Of a stretch of DNA of 64,000 nt, positions 43,911 to 53,381 are shown piece after piece. How positions within the stretch are numbered: position 1 is the first letter of the stretch; every line of letters begins with the position of its first letter. The position numbers and the translations under genes were made by a program. This stretch comes from Chrysopilus asiliformis. Taxonomy: Eukaryota > Arthropoda > Insecta > Diptera > Rhagionidae. The notes beneath the pieces were generated by a model, which saw only the letters and a list, made by a program, of their open reading frames with translations, was not told where the DNA came from and made no database searches. Where the stretch lies: the NCBI GenBank assembly GCA_964034945.1, contig OZ035960.1, positions 68,344,994-68,408,993 of the forward strand, written 5' to 3'.

Positions 43911-44166
43911 AACCCCCGAGCGAAACTTTTCAGCCTCCTATTGAGCAGGATTCTCGGCGAAAATCACGGTTTAAAAATACCCAAACCCCCTTTACCCCCC
44001 GTTCACCCCCTTAGGAGTAAAATTTCGGAAAACCCCGCCTTAGTGGGCGCCTACGCAATGGTAGGGACATACTGTGAAAGTTTCAAGTCTCTAGCTTCAG
44101 GGGTTTGGGCTGGGCGTTGATGAGTCAGTCAGTCAGTTAGTCACTCACTCAGTCAGGTTAAACGGT
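43911..44166 (+). repeat. Insect-type repeat with GTCAGTCAGTCAG tail
   Basis: ACCCCGCCTTAGTGGGCGCC, TTCAAGTCTCTAGCTTCAGG and GATGAGTCAGTCAGTCAGTT. The 75-codon open frame has no recognisable domain. Confidence 0.45.
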
Positions 44167-44369
44167 TTTTAACCGACTTCCAAAAAAGGAGGAGGTTATC
44201 AATTCGTTTTGGTCCAACTTTATTTATTTATTTATTTTATATCTGTATGTTCACGCAGTACTTGGGTGCCGTTGCATGGATTTTGTTGAAACGTTGGTGG
44301 ATGACAGAGTTCACTCCCTAGTTGGTCCCATTTTAATTTCCCCTCTCTCCGACGTTTCCCGGCCTTCCC

Positions 44370-45425
44370 CTCCCCTGTCAACTCCCAATCGGATGGTCCG
44401 ATCGATCTGAAAATTTGTATGCGTACCTTTTTGGGGGACGGCTAGTGTTTTCCCCTTATCTATTTTCCCCTACCCCTTTCGCTTCTTAACCCCTCCCCTG
44501 TCAACTCCCAATCGGATGGTCCGATCGGTCTGAAAATTTGTATGCGTACCTTTTTGGGGGACGGCTAGTGTTTTCCCCTTATCTATTTTCCCCTACCCCT
44601 TTCGCTTCTTAACCCCTCCCCTGTCAACTCCCAATCGGATGGTCCGATCGGTCTGAAAATTTGTATGCGTACCTTTTTGGGGGACGGCTAGTGTTTTCCC
44701 CTTATCTATTTTCCCCTACCCCTTTCGCTTCTTAACCCCTCCCCTGTCAACTCCCAATCGGATGGTCCGATCGATCTGAAAATTTGTGTGCTCACATTTT
44801 GGGGGACGGCTAGTGTTTTCCCCTTATCTATTTTCCCCTACCCCTTTCGCTTCTTAAGCCCTCCCCTGTCAACTCCCAATCGGATGGTCCGATCGGTCTG
44901 AAAATTTGTATGCGTACCTTTTTGGGGGACGGCTAGTGTTTTCCCCTTATCTATTTTCCCCTACCCCTTTCGCTTCTTAACCCCTCCCCTGTCAACTCCC
45001 AATCGGATGGTCCGATCGATCTGAAAATTTGTATGCTCACATTTTGGGGGACGGCTAGTGTTTTCCCCTTATCTATTTTCCCCTACCCCCTTCGCTTCTT
45101 AACCCCTCCCCTGTCCCCTAATCGGATGGTCCGATCGGTCTGAAAATTTGTATGCGTACCTTTTTGGGGGACGGCTAGTGTTTTCCCCTTATCTATTTTC
45201 CCCTAGCCCTTTCGCTTCTTAACCCCTCCCCTGTCAACTCCCAATCGGATGGTCCGATCGATCTGAAAATTTGTATGCTCACATTTTGGGGGACGGCTAG
45301 TGTTTTCCCTTTATCTATTTTCCCCTATCCCTTTCGCTTCTTAACCCCTCCCCTGTCCCCTAATCGGATGGTCCGATCGGTCTGAAAATTTTTATGCGTA
45401 TATTTTGGGGGGCAGCGAATCCTTC
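44370..45425. repeat. 119-123-bp minisatellite, nine units
   Basis: AATCGGATGGTCCGATCG recurs near 44387, 44510, 44633, 44756, 44879, 45001, 45120, 45243 and 45362, followed in each unit by TTTGGGGGACGGCTAGTGTT. Units alternate between GTATGCGTACC and GTATGCTCACA variants. Confidence 0.93.
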
Positions 45426-45719
45426 AACCCTCAAATTTTCCAGATAAAAAACAAACACATATGGGGGTTTTTAGGGTCGCCTAATCCAATTCTAATGTTT
45501 AGAAGTCTGTAAGGTTAACGAAAGGTTTCTGTCGATCTAAAAAATGTTGGTGACCAAAATTTTTGCTGTCGACCTTTAAAATTTAGTTTACAACTTACTG
45601 TTGCCATCCCTAAAAATTCGCTGTTTGGAACGATTAAAGTTTTGCTCTACCCATTTCCTAACATTAAATATATCTATATAATATGTATATACCAAAAGTC
45701 ACTAAAAATTATAAAATAA

Positions 45720-46925
45720 AAAACTTTTTAAAAAAAAGTAAAAAAAACCGACTTAAAAATGCACTAAAAAGGAAAAAATAATTTTTTTTTGGAAGTTGGT
45801 GCCAAAATGGAAACAAACAATTTGCTCTCTTTTATTGTACAATCTAAAAGTGCACTAAAAAGGAAAAAATAATTTTTTTGGAAGTTGGGGCCAAAATAGA
45901 AACTTAAAGAGGACTTCTATTCATATTTCTTGAGTGTTACTTTTACAGCTATCACCAATTCTATTACTGCTATCCAAATGAAAATATTTTATCTTTCGTG
46001 ACGACATCTGACAAAAGAATATTTTTTTAATTTTAACGGAGCTTACCCAAAAACAAAAGAATATTTGTTAATGTTGACCTGGGTTAAGGGCAACGTGCCA
46101 AGTAAGGAACAATACCGCTGAAATTTTTATACCCGTATGGTATGGAATACCAAAGGGTATACTAACTTTGCCTTACCGTTTGTAACGCCAAGATCCCGTC
46201 ATCACACACAAAAATGAATTACACCAGTGTGTTAGGAATGACAAAAGATTTTGATTTCCGCATGTCCGTCCGTCCGTCTGTCCGTCTGTCTGTGAACTCG
46301 ATTGCGGACGCACGGATTGAGCTAGAGCCTTGAAATTTTGCGCAGATCCGTTTTTCGTAAAATGCGAGGCTAAGTTCGTTAATGGGCGAAAACGGTCCAT
46401 TAGGGGGGGTACCCCCCATACGAACGAAATCGTTTTTTGCGAATATCTCAAAAACGGTGCATTTTATCAAAAAAGTGCAAGAACAAAAGTTATTTAGGAT
46501 ATGATTCTACATAAAACTTCCATACATCAAAATCCGATTGGAACAAATTTTAAAAAATCTCATTGAAAACTTTGACTTCAAAGTGTAATTTTGGTACAAC
46601 TGTTCACTTAAATCACCATACGGGTTTTCAATAATTGCCAGATTGGCAAATATAGCTTTTGTTATGTTTATATTATGTAGGTAGGCTGTAAAAAAATAAT
46701 GGTTTGAATCTCATCTCTGTGACTTATTAGAAAACAAAAACTTTTGGTACAATTCAATAAATAATAATTTTATTTATTAGAAATTTTTTAATTTTATATA
46801 TTGTACAATAAAAGAGAGCAAATTGTTTGTTTCTATTTTGGCACCAACTTCCAAAAAAAAATTATTTTTTCCTTTTTAGTGCATTTTTAAGTCGGTTTTT
46901 TTTACTTTTTTTTAAAAAGTTTTAT
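45720..46925. repeat. Split palindromic 3' end (fourth stem type)
   Basis: The left arm (45745-45850, partly duplicated to 45900) and right arm (46795-46925) pair through GGAAGTTGGTGCCAAAATGG/CAATTTGCTCTCTTTTATTG. They carry the outer TGCACTAAAAAGGAAAAAAT module and AACCGACTT. The stem differs from the other three palindromes. Confidence 0.82.
46128..46672 (+). repeat. HINE-A, fullest copy
   Basis: Begins TATACCCGTATGGTATGGAA, has the head (GTCCGTCCGTCTGTCCGTCT), CGGATTGAGCTAGAGCCTTG, AAACGGTGCATTTTATCAAA, ACCATACGGG, the hairpin ATTGCCAGATTGGCAA and TTTTGTTATGTTT. About 545 bp. Non-coding; it looks like a DINE-type (Helentron-derived) element. Confidence 0.65.
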
Positions 46926-47124
46926 ATACAGTGGAGTCCGCTTAAAAGAACACTGAAAATGTCAGCAAAATTGGTTCTCTTAAGCGGGTTGTTCTTTTAA
47001 GCGGTGTTTTTGATTCCGAGGCACCTAAAGATTTATAAAAAACCAAATAATGTATTTTACGAACAATGTAAAAATACATATATCTTTAATTCTCCTTTTT
47101 TCACTTCTTTAGAAGAAAGGTATT

Positions 47125-47975
47125 CACCTCTATTCTTGAATACGGCGTTACGTTTGTTTGCTCGATTAGTGTTCGATCGTGAGCAATCGGTATTCTTGAA
47201 TACGCAGTATCTATCAACGTTCGATTTGGAATAACGCATTGCAACGCATTCGATTTTTGTTATTCTTGAATACGCCGGGAGCATTTTTTTGAGGTTAAAT
47301 CACTCACTTCAAATTTCTCGCGTTTCATTGACGTTTGAATTGAGTGTTTACAAAAATGTAAGGTAAATCTATTATATGTTTAAATCAAAGATTTTAACAG
47401 TGATTTCTTAAAATAGGAGTGCAAAGAAAAATACTACAAACACAGACTAGTTTGCATGTTTAATTTCAAAAATGAAAAACAATCCGGACATTGCCAAGGG
47501 ATATACGAGGAAGTCGTCGATAGAGATGAATTTATTGTGGGAGGATATTCAATGTATTCGAAAGCAGTCTTGTTCAACCGGAAATATTTTTTGAATCTAA
47601 AAAAATACAAATAAAAATCTATGAGATTCCCAGTATTTGTATGCACTTTTGCTTCATCGGTTAAGCTCATCAAATCTGAAGAGTGTCTTAGAAATTTTTT
47701 TTGCTGGCGTAACGAATTCAGCTCCTCTTGCCTCAATAAATGATACAGCAGTGTAGAATCCATGGCTACTGAAACAAATCACTTCAAACACTTCACTTTT
47801 ATTGAAAATTAAGAACAAACAATCAAATCAGCTGATGTTTGACAGCGCGTTGCCATGCGATACTTTATATACCAAAGGCGAAGCTCCCGGCGTTTTCCAG
47901 AATACCAATTGCGTAGCGAATCGAATCGAGCGCGTTACGATTTTGCTCCTAACGCCGTTTTCAAGAATAGAGGTG
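47125..47975 (-). mobile_element. PIF/Harbinger-like element nested in Tigger
   Basis: Ends CACCTCTATTCTTGAATACG and inverted CGTTTTCAAGAATAGAGGTG, flanked by ATT (47122-47124 and 47976-47978). TATTCTTGAATACG recurs several times inside the left end. 851 bp with a short transposase remnant on the minus strand. Confidence 0.82.
47434..47763 (-). pseudogene. Harbinger-like transposase N-terminal remnant
   Basis: 109 codons. The stretch FRFKKYFRLNKTAFEYI near residues 56-72 resembles the start of HARBI1-type transposases, where an F+L/M-K..F.YI helix precedes the DDE domain. The rest of the nuclease is absent, and the downstream sequence diverges after EYI, probably through frameshift or deletion. 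It lies inside a TIR element with a 3-bp duplication, which supports the assignment. The match is short, so the family call rests mostly on context. Confidence 0.5.
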
Positions 47976-47978
47976 ATT

Positions 47979-48192
47979 GCAAAGCAATAGATCTCAACTC
48001 ATTTTCTGCCTTTAATATTTTTGATAATGTAGAAATACCGCACTCATATTCTTTTGCAATCTCTTTTCTGTTGGCACCACTTTTCAATTTATCCAAAATC
48101 TCGATTTTCTGTTTAACAGAAAAAAATTGTTTACGAGATTTCAATGAAACATTTTTTAAACATGTGTTATGGGCGTTTTTTAGTAGAGTCAC
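47979..48192 (-). pseudogene. pogo/Tigger transposase N-terminus, second family
   Basis: The minus-strand frame contains FFSVKQKIEILDKLKSGANR followed by KEIAKEYECGISTLSKILK, the psq/CENP-B-type helix-turn-helix of pogo transposases. It differs from the 8862-9001 fragment, and the terminal repeats of the two elements are also different, so they are separate Tigger families. The frame is cut by the Harbinger element (its last codons, after SIALQ, are Harbinger sequence). The CENP-B and DDE domains are gone. It lies about 220 bp inside the right end, as expected for the 5' part of the gene. Confidence 0.75.
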
Positions 48193-48411
48193 ATGTTTTG
48201 TCGCTATTTTCGTTTAAACGATTTTTTTGTATGAGTTATAAAAAACTGCGCACAAAATGCTGTTCTCTTAAGCGGATTGTTCTTTTAAACGGTGTTCTCT
48301 TAAGCAAATTATAATGAATGGCAATAATATAGAAAAGTAAATGCTACAAGAAATTGTGATTTTAAGCGGGATGTTCTTTTAAGCCATAGTGCTCTTAAGC
48401 GGACTCCACTG

Positions 48412-48689
48412 TATATAGATTGATAAATAATAATCATACAGCATGGATAACAGATGATGTCATAACGGACTCTTTCTACATCATATGCCGTGGCCGATTG
48501 GTGTCTATAACTGATACCCGACCAATCTATCACGCCAGGAATTTCGGAGAAGACCGTTTAAAGATTCAAAACAATCACGATAACTATGTATATGACGGAA
48601 ACATGGAGGAGACAATTTCAATTATTTGAGTGTCAAGTAGAGTCTATGACAAAACCAATGGAGAATGGACGTCGTGAAGAGTATTTTGA
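48412..48689. other. Unrecognised sequence with a 69-codon open frame
   Basis: An open frame at 48420-48629 (+) begins MINNNHTAWITDDVITDSFY. It resembles nothing I know, and no splice or promoter signals were identified. Probably fortuitous. Confidence 0.25.
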
Positions 48690-49570
48690 CTACATTGGGC
48701 ATTTCCACACACAGTTGTAACGACAACACATAACGACAACCAGTTCGAGTCCACACGCTGTTGTTACCAGTTGTGTCAGTTTTATATGTGTGAGTGCGAA
48801 TATTGGCATTGTGGTTTGAACGTGAGTAGAGAAGCATCGTAGTGTGAGAAATCATAATTTCACCCATGGAAAATTTTTATTGCTGTTTACTTGTGTTAGT
48901 GCATGCAGAACTTTTGGTCACTCTTGAACTTCGCCCAAACGTTCATCACTTGCAGAACCCCCTCCACTAGTCACTGACCGATCAGAACCCGATCCGCAGA
49001 TGCAAGAATACACGTGTGGAAAGGCCCATTGATAGCATTGTATCTAGCCGAAACTTGGATACTTTGTACAGTCATAGGGCCTTTCCACACGTGTATTCTT
49101 GCATCTGCGGATCGGGTTCTCATTGGTCAGTGACTAGTGGAGGGGGTTCTGCAAGTGATGAACAGCAATAAAAATTTTCCATGGGTAAGAAATTTTCATT
49201 TGTTTATTCGTAATCATTCGCATTTAGTGTCTCGAAGGCAACACATCAACTTATCTTGTGAGTTTCGTGTTATATGTTGCCACAACTAAAACCCCAGCAT
49301 TTGTATGAATAATATCCATTTTTGTCTATTTAAATATAAATATACAATTTAAAATAACATAAACACATAAAATTTCAACGTTACCTTTCTAAAATACTGC
49401 CAAGAAGATTATGATTTCTCGCCCTACGACGTTTCTCCACTGACGTTCAAACCACAAATGACAATATTCACACTCACACATACAAAACTGACACAACTGG
49501 TAACAACAGCGTGTGGACTCGAACTGGTTGTCGTTATGTGTTGTCGATACAACTGTGTGAATGTTTTCAC
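48690..49570. repeat. Nested inverted repeats (foldback-type)
   Basis: Outer arms 48695-48855 and 49400-49565 pair through CAGTTGTAACGACAACACAT, CCACACGCTGTTGTTACCAG and GTTTGAACGTGAGTAGAGAA. Inner arms 48860-49050 and 49080-49195 pair through CCATGGAAAATTTTTATTGC, TGCAGAACCCCCTCCACTAG and ATGCAAGAATACACGTGTGG. The left inner arm has about 60 extra bases. Non-coding. Confidence 0.8.
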
Positions 49571-49676
49571 ATTCGAAAATTTACTTGCAGTAATCTAGGC
49601 GAAGATTTCCTAGTTAATAATACTACAAGACTGTTTCTAGGAAATTTTCACCTTTTCGAATGTGAAAACATTCAAT
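49556..49676. repeat. Short inverted repeat
   Basis: GAATGTTTTCACATTCGAAAA and its inverted TTTTCGAATGTGAAAACATTC enclose about 75 bp that include a smaller GAAGATTTCCTAG/CTAGGAAATTTTC pair. Confidence 0.8.
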
Positions 49677-50104
49677 TGTTGGGCCGCTGAGACAGTAGTA
49701 AAATCTTTTTTCAAAAACAATATAAGCCAGCGATTCTCAACCTGTGGGGCGCGCCCCCCTAGGGGGACGCGAGTACATTTAAGGGGGGGCGCGAGCATAT
49801 CCAAGACAAAATATTTAATAAAGTTTATTAATTGACTGAAAGGAAAGTACATACCCACATACAAAACAAAATACATTTCGACATAATATTTAATAATTAA
49901 CTTATTAACTTACGCTTGGAGCACAATGAACGCGAAACCAACGCAACTACAACGCTCTGAACTGTCACGCAGTGGAAAATTCTAGCGGTGAAGTAATACA
50001 AGTGACATAATACAAAGTGGTACAAACTTGGAAAAATTACAAAAATGGATAATTTTGAAGCGATAATTTGCTTTGTTGGTTTTTATCTTTGTTATTTGCA
50101 CTAA

Positions 50105-50595
50105 CACAGGGACTACATTAGCTTTTATTTCTGGTATACCAGCAAAATTGCTCGCTAAAAAGCCTGTGTTGACCAATCTGGTTTACCAGTTTTTCTGGTA
50201 AGACAGCATTGGTATACAATTTTCGTAGACAGCGCTGGTATACCAGATTTTGGCAGGCAACAAAATTATAATGGCGGAAACTAAATTTTCGAGAAATTAT
50301 ATATGGCTGCTTATCATTATATTATGATAAAAGGAATTTTCAATGGAATCTACATTCTGAATATTACAAGAGAGTAGATTTGAGAGGGCAGAGAGTCGAT
50401 TCGTTCTTTTCTAGACGATTTAAAGCCAATATTTTGGCAATTTTTATTTTCTGTTCGCGGTTTAACGGCATGTCAAAATTCAAAATCATACTGAAATGTC
50501 ATACCAGAATTGGCCCACGCAAAAAAAACTAGTAGGCTATTATTTTTGGTGAACCAGCTAGTATACCAGAAATAAAACCTAATGTAGTCCCTGTG
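50105..50595. mobile_element. Harbinger-type MITE
   Basis: Ends CACAGGGACTACATTAGC and the inverted CTAATGTAGTCCCTGTG, flanked by TAA (50102-50104 and 50596-50598). TTTTATTTCTGGTATACCAGC continues the left end and is matched on the right. 491 bp; the 64-codon minus-strand frame across it is not a gene. Confidence 0.78.
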
Positions 50596-51458
50596 TAAGG
50601 CTATCAATTTTTCCTCAAACGACATTTTTCCAATTTCACTTTATGAATTGTCAACGCAGAATTCTACGGTAAAGTTAGAAGTTTGCAAAAGTTTTGCGTT
50701 GCGGTTACGTTCTATACGTTCACTGTGCTCACTTCAAACAATTTGTGGGAACCAAACTTTTAAGTGACAGTTTCTGCGCCAGTTTCGCGTCGGTTTCGCG
50801 TTCATTGTGATTTCAGGGTTAAAACTAGGGGATGCATTACCGATAACCGGTTAACCGGTAAACCGGTTTTACCGGCTAAAACTCTTACCGGTTTTTTTAC
50901 AAATTACCGGGAAAACCGGTAAATTTTAAAGTTTTTTTCAGAATCTCTTTCTAAGTAGAGTGCCTATAAACCAGAGTGTGGATAAAATACATAATCAAAA
51001 TATATTGTACTAGATTCAACTAGTGTAGTGTAGATATTTCAAACAAGTACAATTATTGAAAATAGTACCAGTACCAGAGCGATCTACATCAAAGCCGTGG
51101 CATACTGGTACCTCTGTGCCTATATGTTTGTGAGTGGAATTCACTGAGTATTTACACGCGGCGAAGAAAACTTTGTTAGCCACTTGCCGCCTCTATGTTA
51201 GTGTAATAATGCAATTGCACGGGTTTGATGTAGATTGCTCTGCCAATACCTAATATCCCTGCATCGGAATCCCCCAAATTATCTTGCAACACTAACGACT
51301 GTCAAATAATTTGATTTGATACATCAACTTTCGTGTTCGTGTTCTTTCTTTGTAGAATAGTTTTTCGTTATTGTGAAATCTGCTGGAATTGAAAAAGGCA
51401 AGTTGAACGCAGTTTTCGTTTTTATTTATTGAAACAGTTTAATCATTTTTTTAGAGTC

Positions 51459-53235
51459 ATGGACTCAAAAAGAGAACCTAACAAGTTATGGGATTGCTAT
51501 ACGCGATGCGGCAAAGAGTCAGCGAAGTGCAACTATTGCAAAAAGATATTAAAATCTTCTGGGGGGTCAACTAGTGGATTGCACGCTCATCTTAAAAGTC
51601 AACACCAAGTAAATCTATTGAAACAGGCTAAACCAGAGGAGTCTTCGTCTTCAACTGGGTTATATAAAAAAGACAAATTTTCAAATTTCGACTCTCCGAA
51701 TACTAAAACAATAGAACAATTCTTTAAACCTTCTGTTGACATTAGTCTAGCGGCAGTTATTTCCAGAATGGTAGCACAAGATGGATTGGCATTTAAGAAA
51801 TTTTGTACCTCCTACGATCTAAGAAAACTCTTGACAGCGCAAGGCTATTCGCCCAATTCTATTAAAAATATTGTGATGGAGTATGGAGTTCAAATTCGCA
51901 GGGAAATTCGTACAAACATTCAAGCTGAGTTAATGAATGGTGCCAAATTTAGCCTCACACTTGATGAATGGACCTCTCTTAAAAATAGAAGATATATGAA
52001 TATCAACGTTCATAACGAGCATCAGTTTTGAAGTTTGGGTCTTATAAGGGGATATGGATCTATGACCTCTAGTTAGAGCCAGATGTAGCGAATTTGGTCT
52101 AAATATTAGTGATATCGTGTCTATAACAACGGACGGTGCAGCCGTCATGAAGAAGTTGGGGCTACTATTACATACACACCACCAATTATGTTTAGCGCAT
52201 GGTATCCAGCTTGCTATTCTTAAGGTACTATATAAAAAGAATACATCCCCTGCAGATCATGATGATAACTCTGCTGCGTTTTATGAAGACGATCAGGAGC
52301 AGACCGCAGAATATGAACAGGATGAAGATGATTTGGATTCGACCGCAGGATTCGACTTAACATTTGAGTCGTTAGATGAAGAGAATGATGTTTCACATGG
52401 GGATATCTCCTCAATAATATATAAAATTCGAAAAGTGGTTAAAATTTTCCGACGCTCACCGACCAAAAATGATGCGATTCTGCAAAAGCACGTTAAAAAT
52501 GAGTTTGGCGAAGAAATAGCTTTAATTTTGGACAGTAAGACAAGATGGAACAGCTTGTTGCATATGTTGGAGCGATTTTTTAAATTAAACTTGTGTGTTC
52601 GCAAAAGTCTCATTGACTTGAATTCAGACATTTCTTTTTCAGAACTTGAATTTAATTTAATCAATGATATAATACAGGCATTGCAACCTATAAAGCTAGC
52701 TGTAGAAGCGTTAGGTGCTACATTGCTGAGTGCCGAATGCTTAAGTTCATGCTAGATGAATTGTCATCGCAAAATTCACTATTAAGCAAAGAATTAAAAA
52801 ATGAATTACTGATTCAAATTAAAAAACGGCGTACCATCTATTCAGATGTGATTTATTTTCTACAGAATCCAGACAATTTTAAAAACGTTCTTGAAAGAGA
52901 TAACTATGATTTATTTAAGTTTAATAAACTTAACTTTACAAAAACAATTGTTTCGCTCATTGAGCGCTTGAACGCCAAAAACGGAAGTGAGAATGAAAAT
53001 GAAATCATATGCGCTTATCCTGATTCTTCGGATACTGGTATCGTTACAACTCAAATGGCTCAACATCCCATATCAATGAAAGAAAGGTTGCAGCTGGCAA
53101 TAAAAAAAAGTGAAGTTCAATCTAACACATCGGCAATAACGTCTAGTGCCATTAATTTAACAAAACTGGTGAAGACAGAATTATCCGTATTTGAAACTGA
53201 AAAAACTCGAGGAAAGTATTTGAGTTTGCGCAGAT
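51459..53235 (+). pseudogene. hAT transposase, frameshifted and C-terminally truncated
   Basis: Starts at MDSKREPNKLWDCYTRCGKE (ATG 51459; an upstream in-frame ATG at 51429 looks less likely). A BED-type zinc finger follows, with cysteines in KCNYCKKIL and histidines in GLHAHLKSQHQ. SLTLDEWTSLKNRRYMNINV marks the start of the RNase H-like core. The frame then breaks (52032-52116, with stops) and resumes with VSITTDGAAVMKKLGLLLHT, LCLAHGIQLAILKVLYKK and DSKTRWNSLLHMLERFFKLN. Near 52740 it shifts again into LKFMLDELSSQNS. It ends at TRGKYLSL near 53235, just where the hATC dimerisation domain should begin; that domain is missing, cut by the piggyBac insertion. The transposase of this copy cannot work. 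Minus-strand frames are shadows. Confidence 0.88.
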
Positions 53236-53381
53236 CTATATGGGATTGGTATGGGAATTCATAGGCAGGTGTCCTGAAAGTGTGTGTAAATGCTAAGAAA
53301 AAGATAAAGTTAACAATAAAACCATATTTTTACATTGTTTAGGTAACAATTTACCCTATTTTATTTATTATTCTAATAAAA

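Larger units (their letters stand above)
44167..46925 (+). mobile_element. HINE-D, second copy, with HINE-A inserted
   Basis: Starts TTTTTAACCGACTTCCAAAA, the same start as the copy at 34639, and GTATGTTCACGC. It holds a 9-unit minisatellite and ends in inverted arms (45720-45840 and 46800-46925) with AAAACCGACTTAAAAATGCA, TAAAAAGGAAAAAATAATTT and GGAAGTTGGTGCCAAAATGG. A complete HINE-A copy (46128-46672) lies between the arms. No protein is encoded. Confidence 0.7.
46929..48411 (-). mobile_element. pogo/Tigger-like element with a Harbinger insertion
   Basis: Ends CAGTGGAGTCCGCTTAAAAG and the inverted CTTAAGCGGACTCCACTG, flanked by TA. TTCTTTTAAGCGG-type motifs recur inside both ends. The minus strand just inside the right end encodes a pogo helix-turn-helix. 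The PIF/Harbinger element at 47125-47975 has split it, and most of the transposase is missing. Confidence 0.88.

Noticed and set aside
52117..52148. Separate gene starting at the second hAT block
   Set aside because: Motif order and spacing show it is the frameshifted continuation of the transposase starting at 51459.
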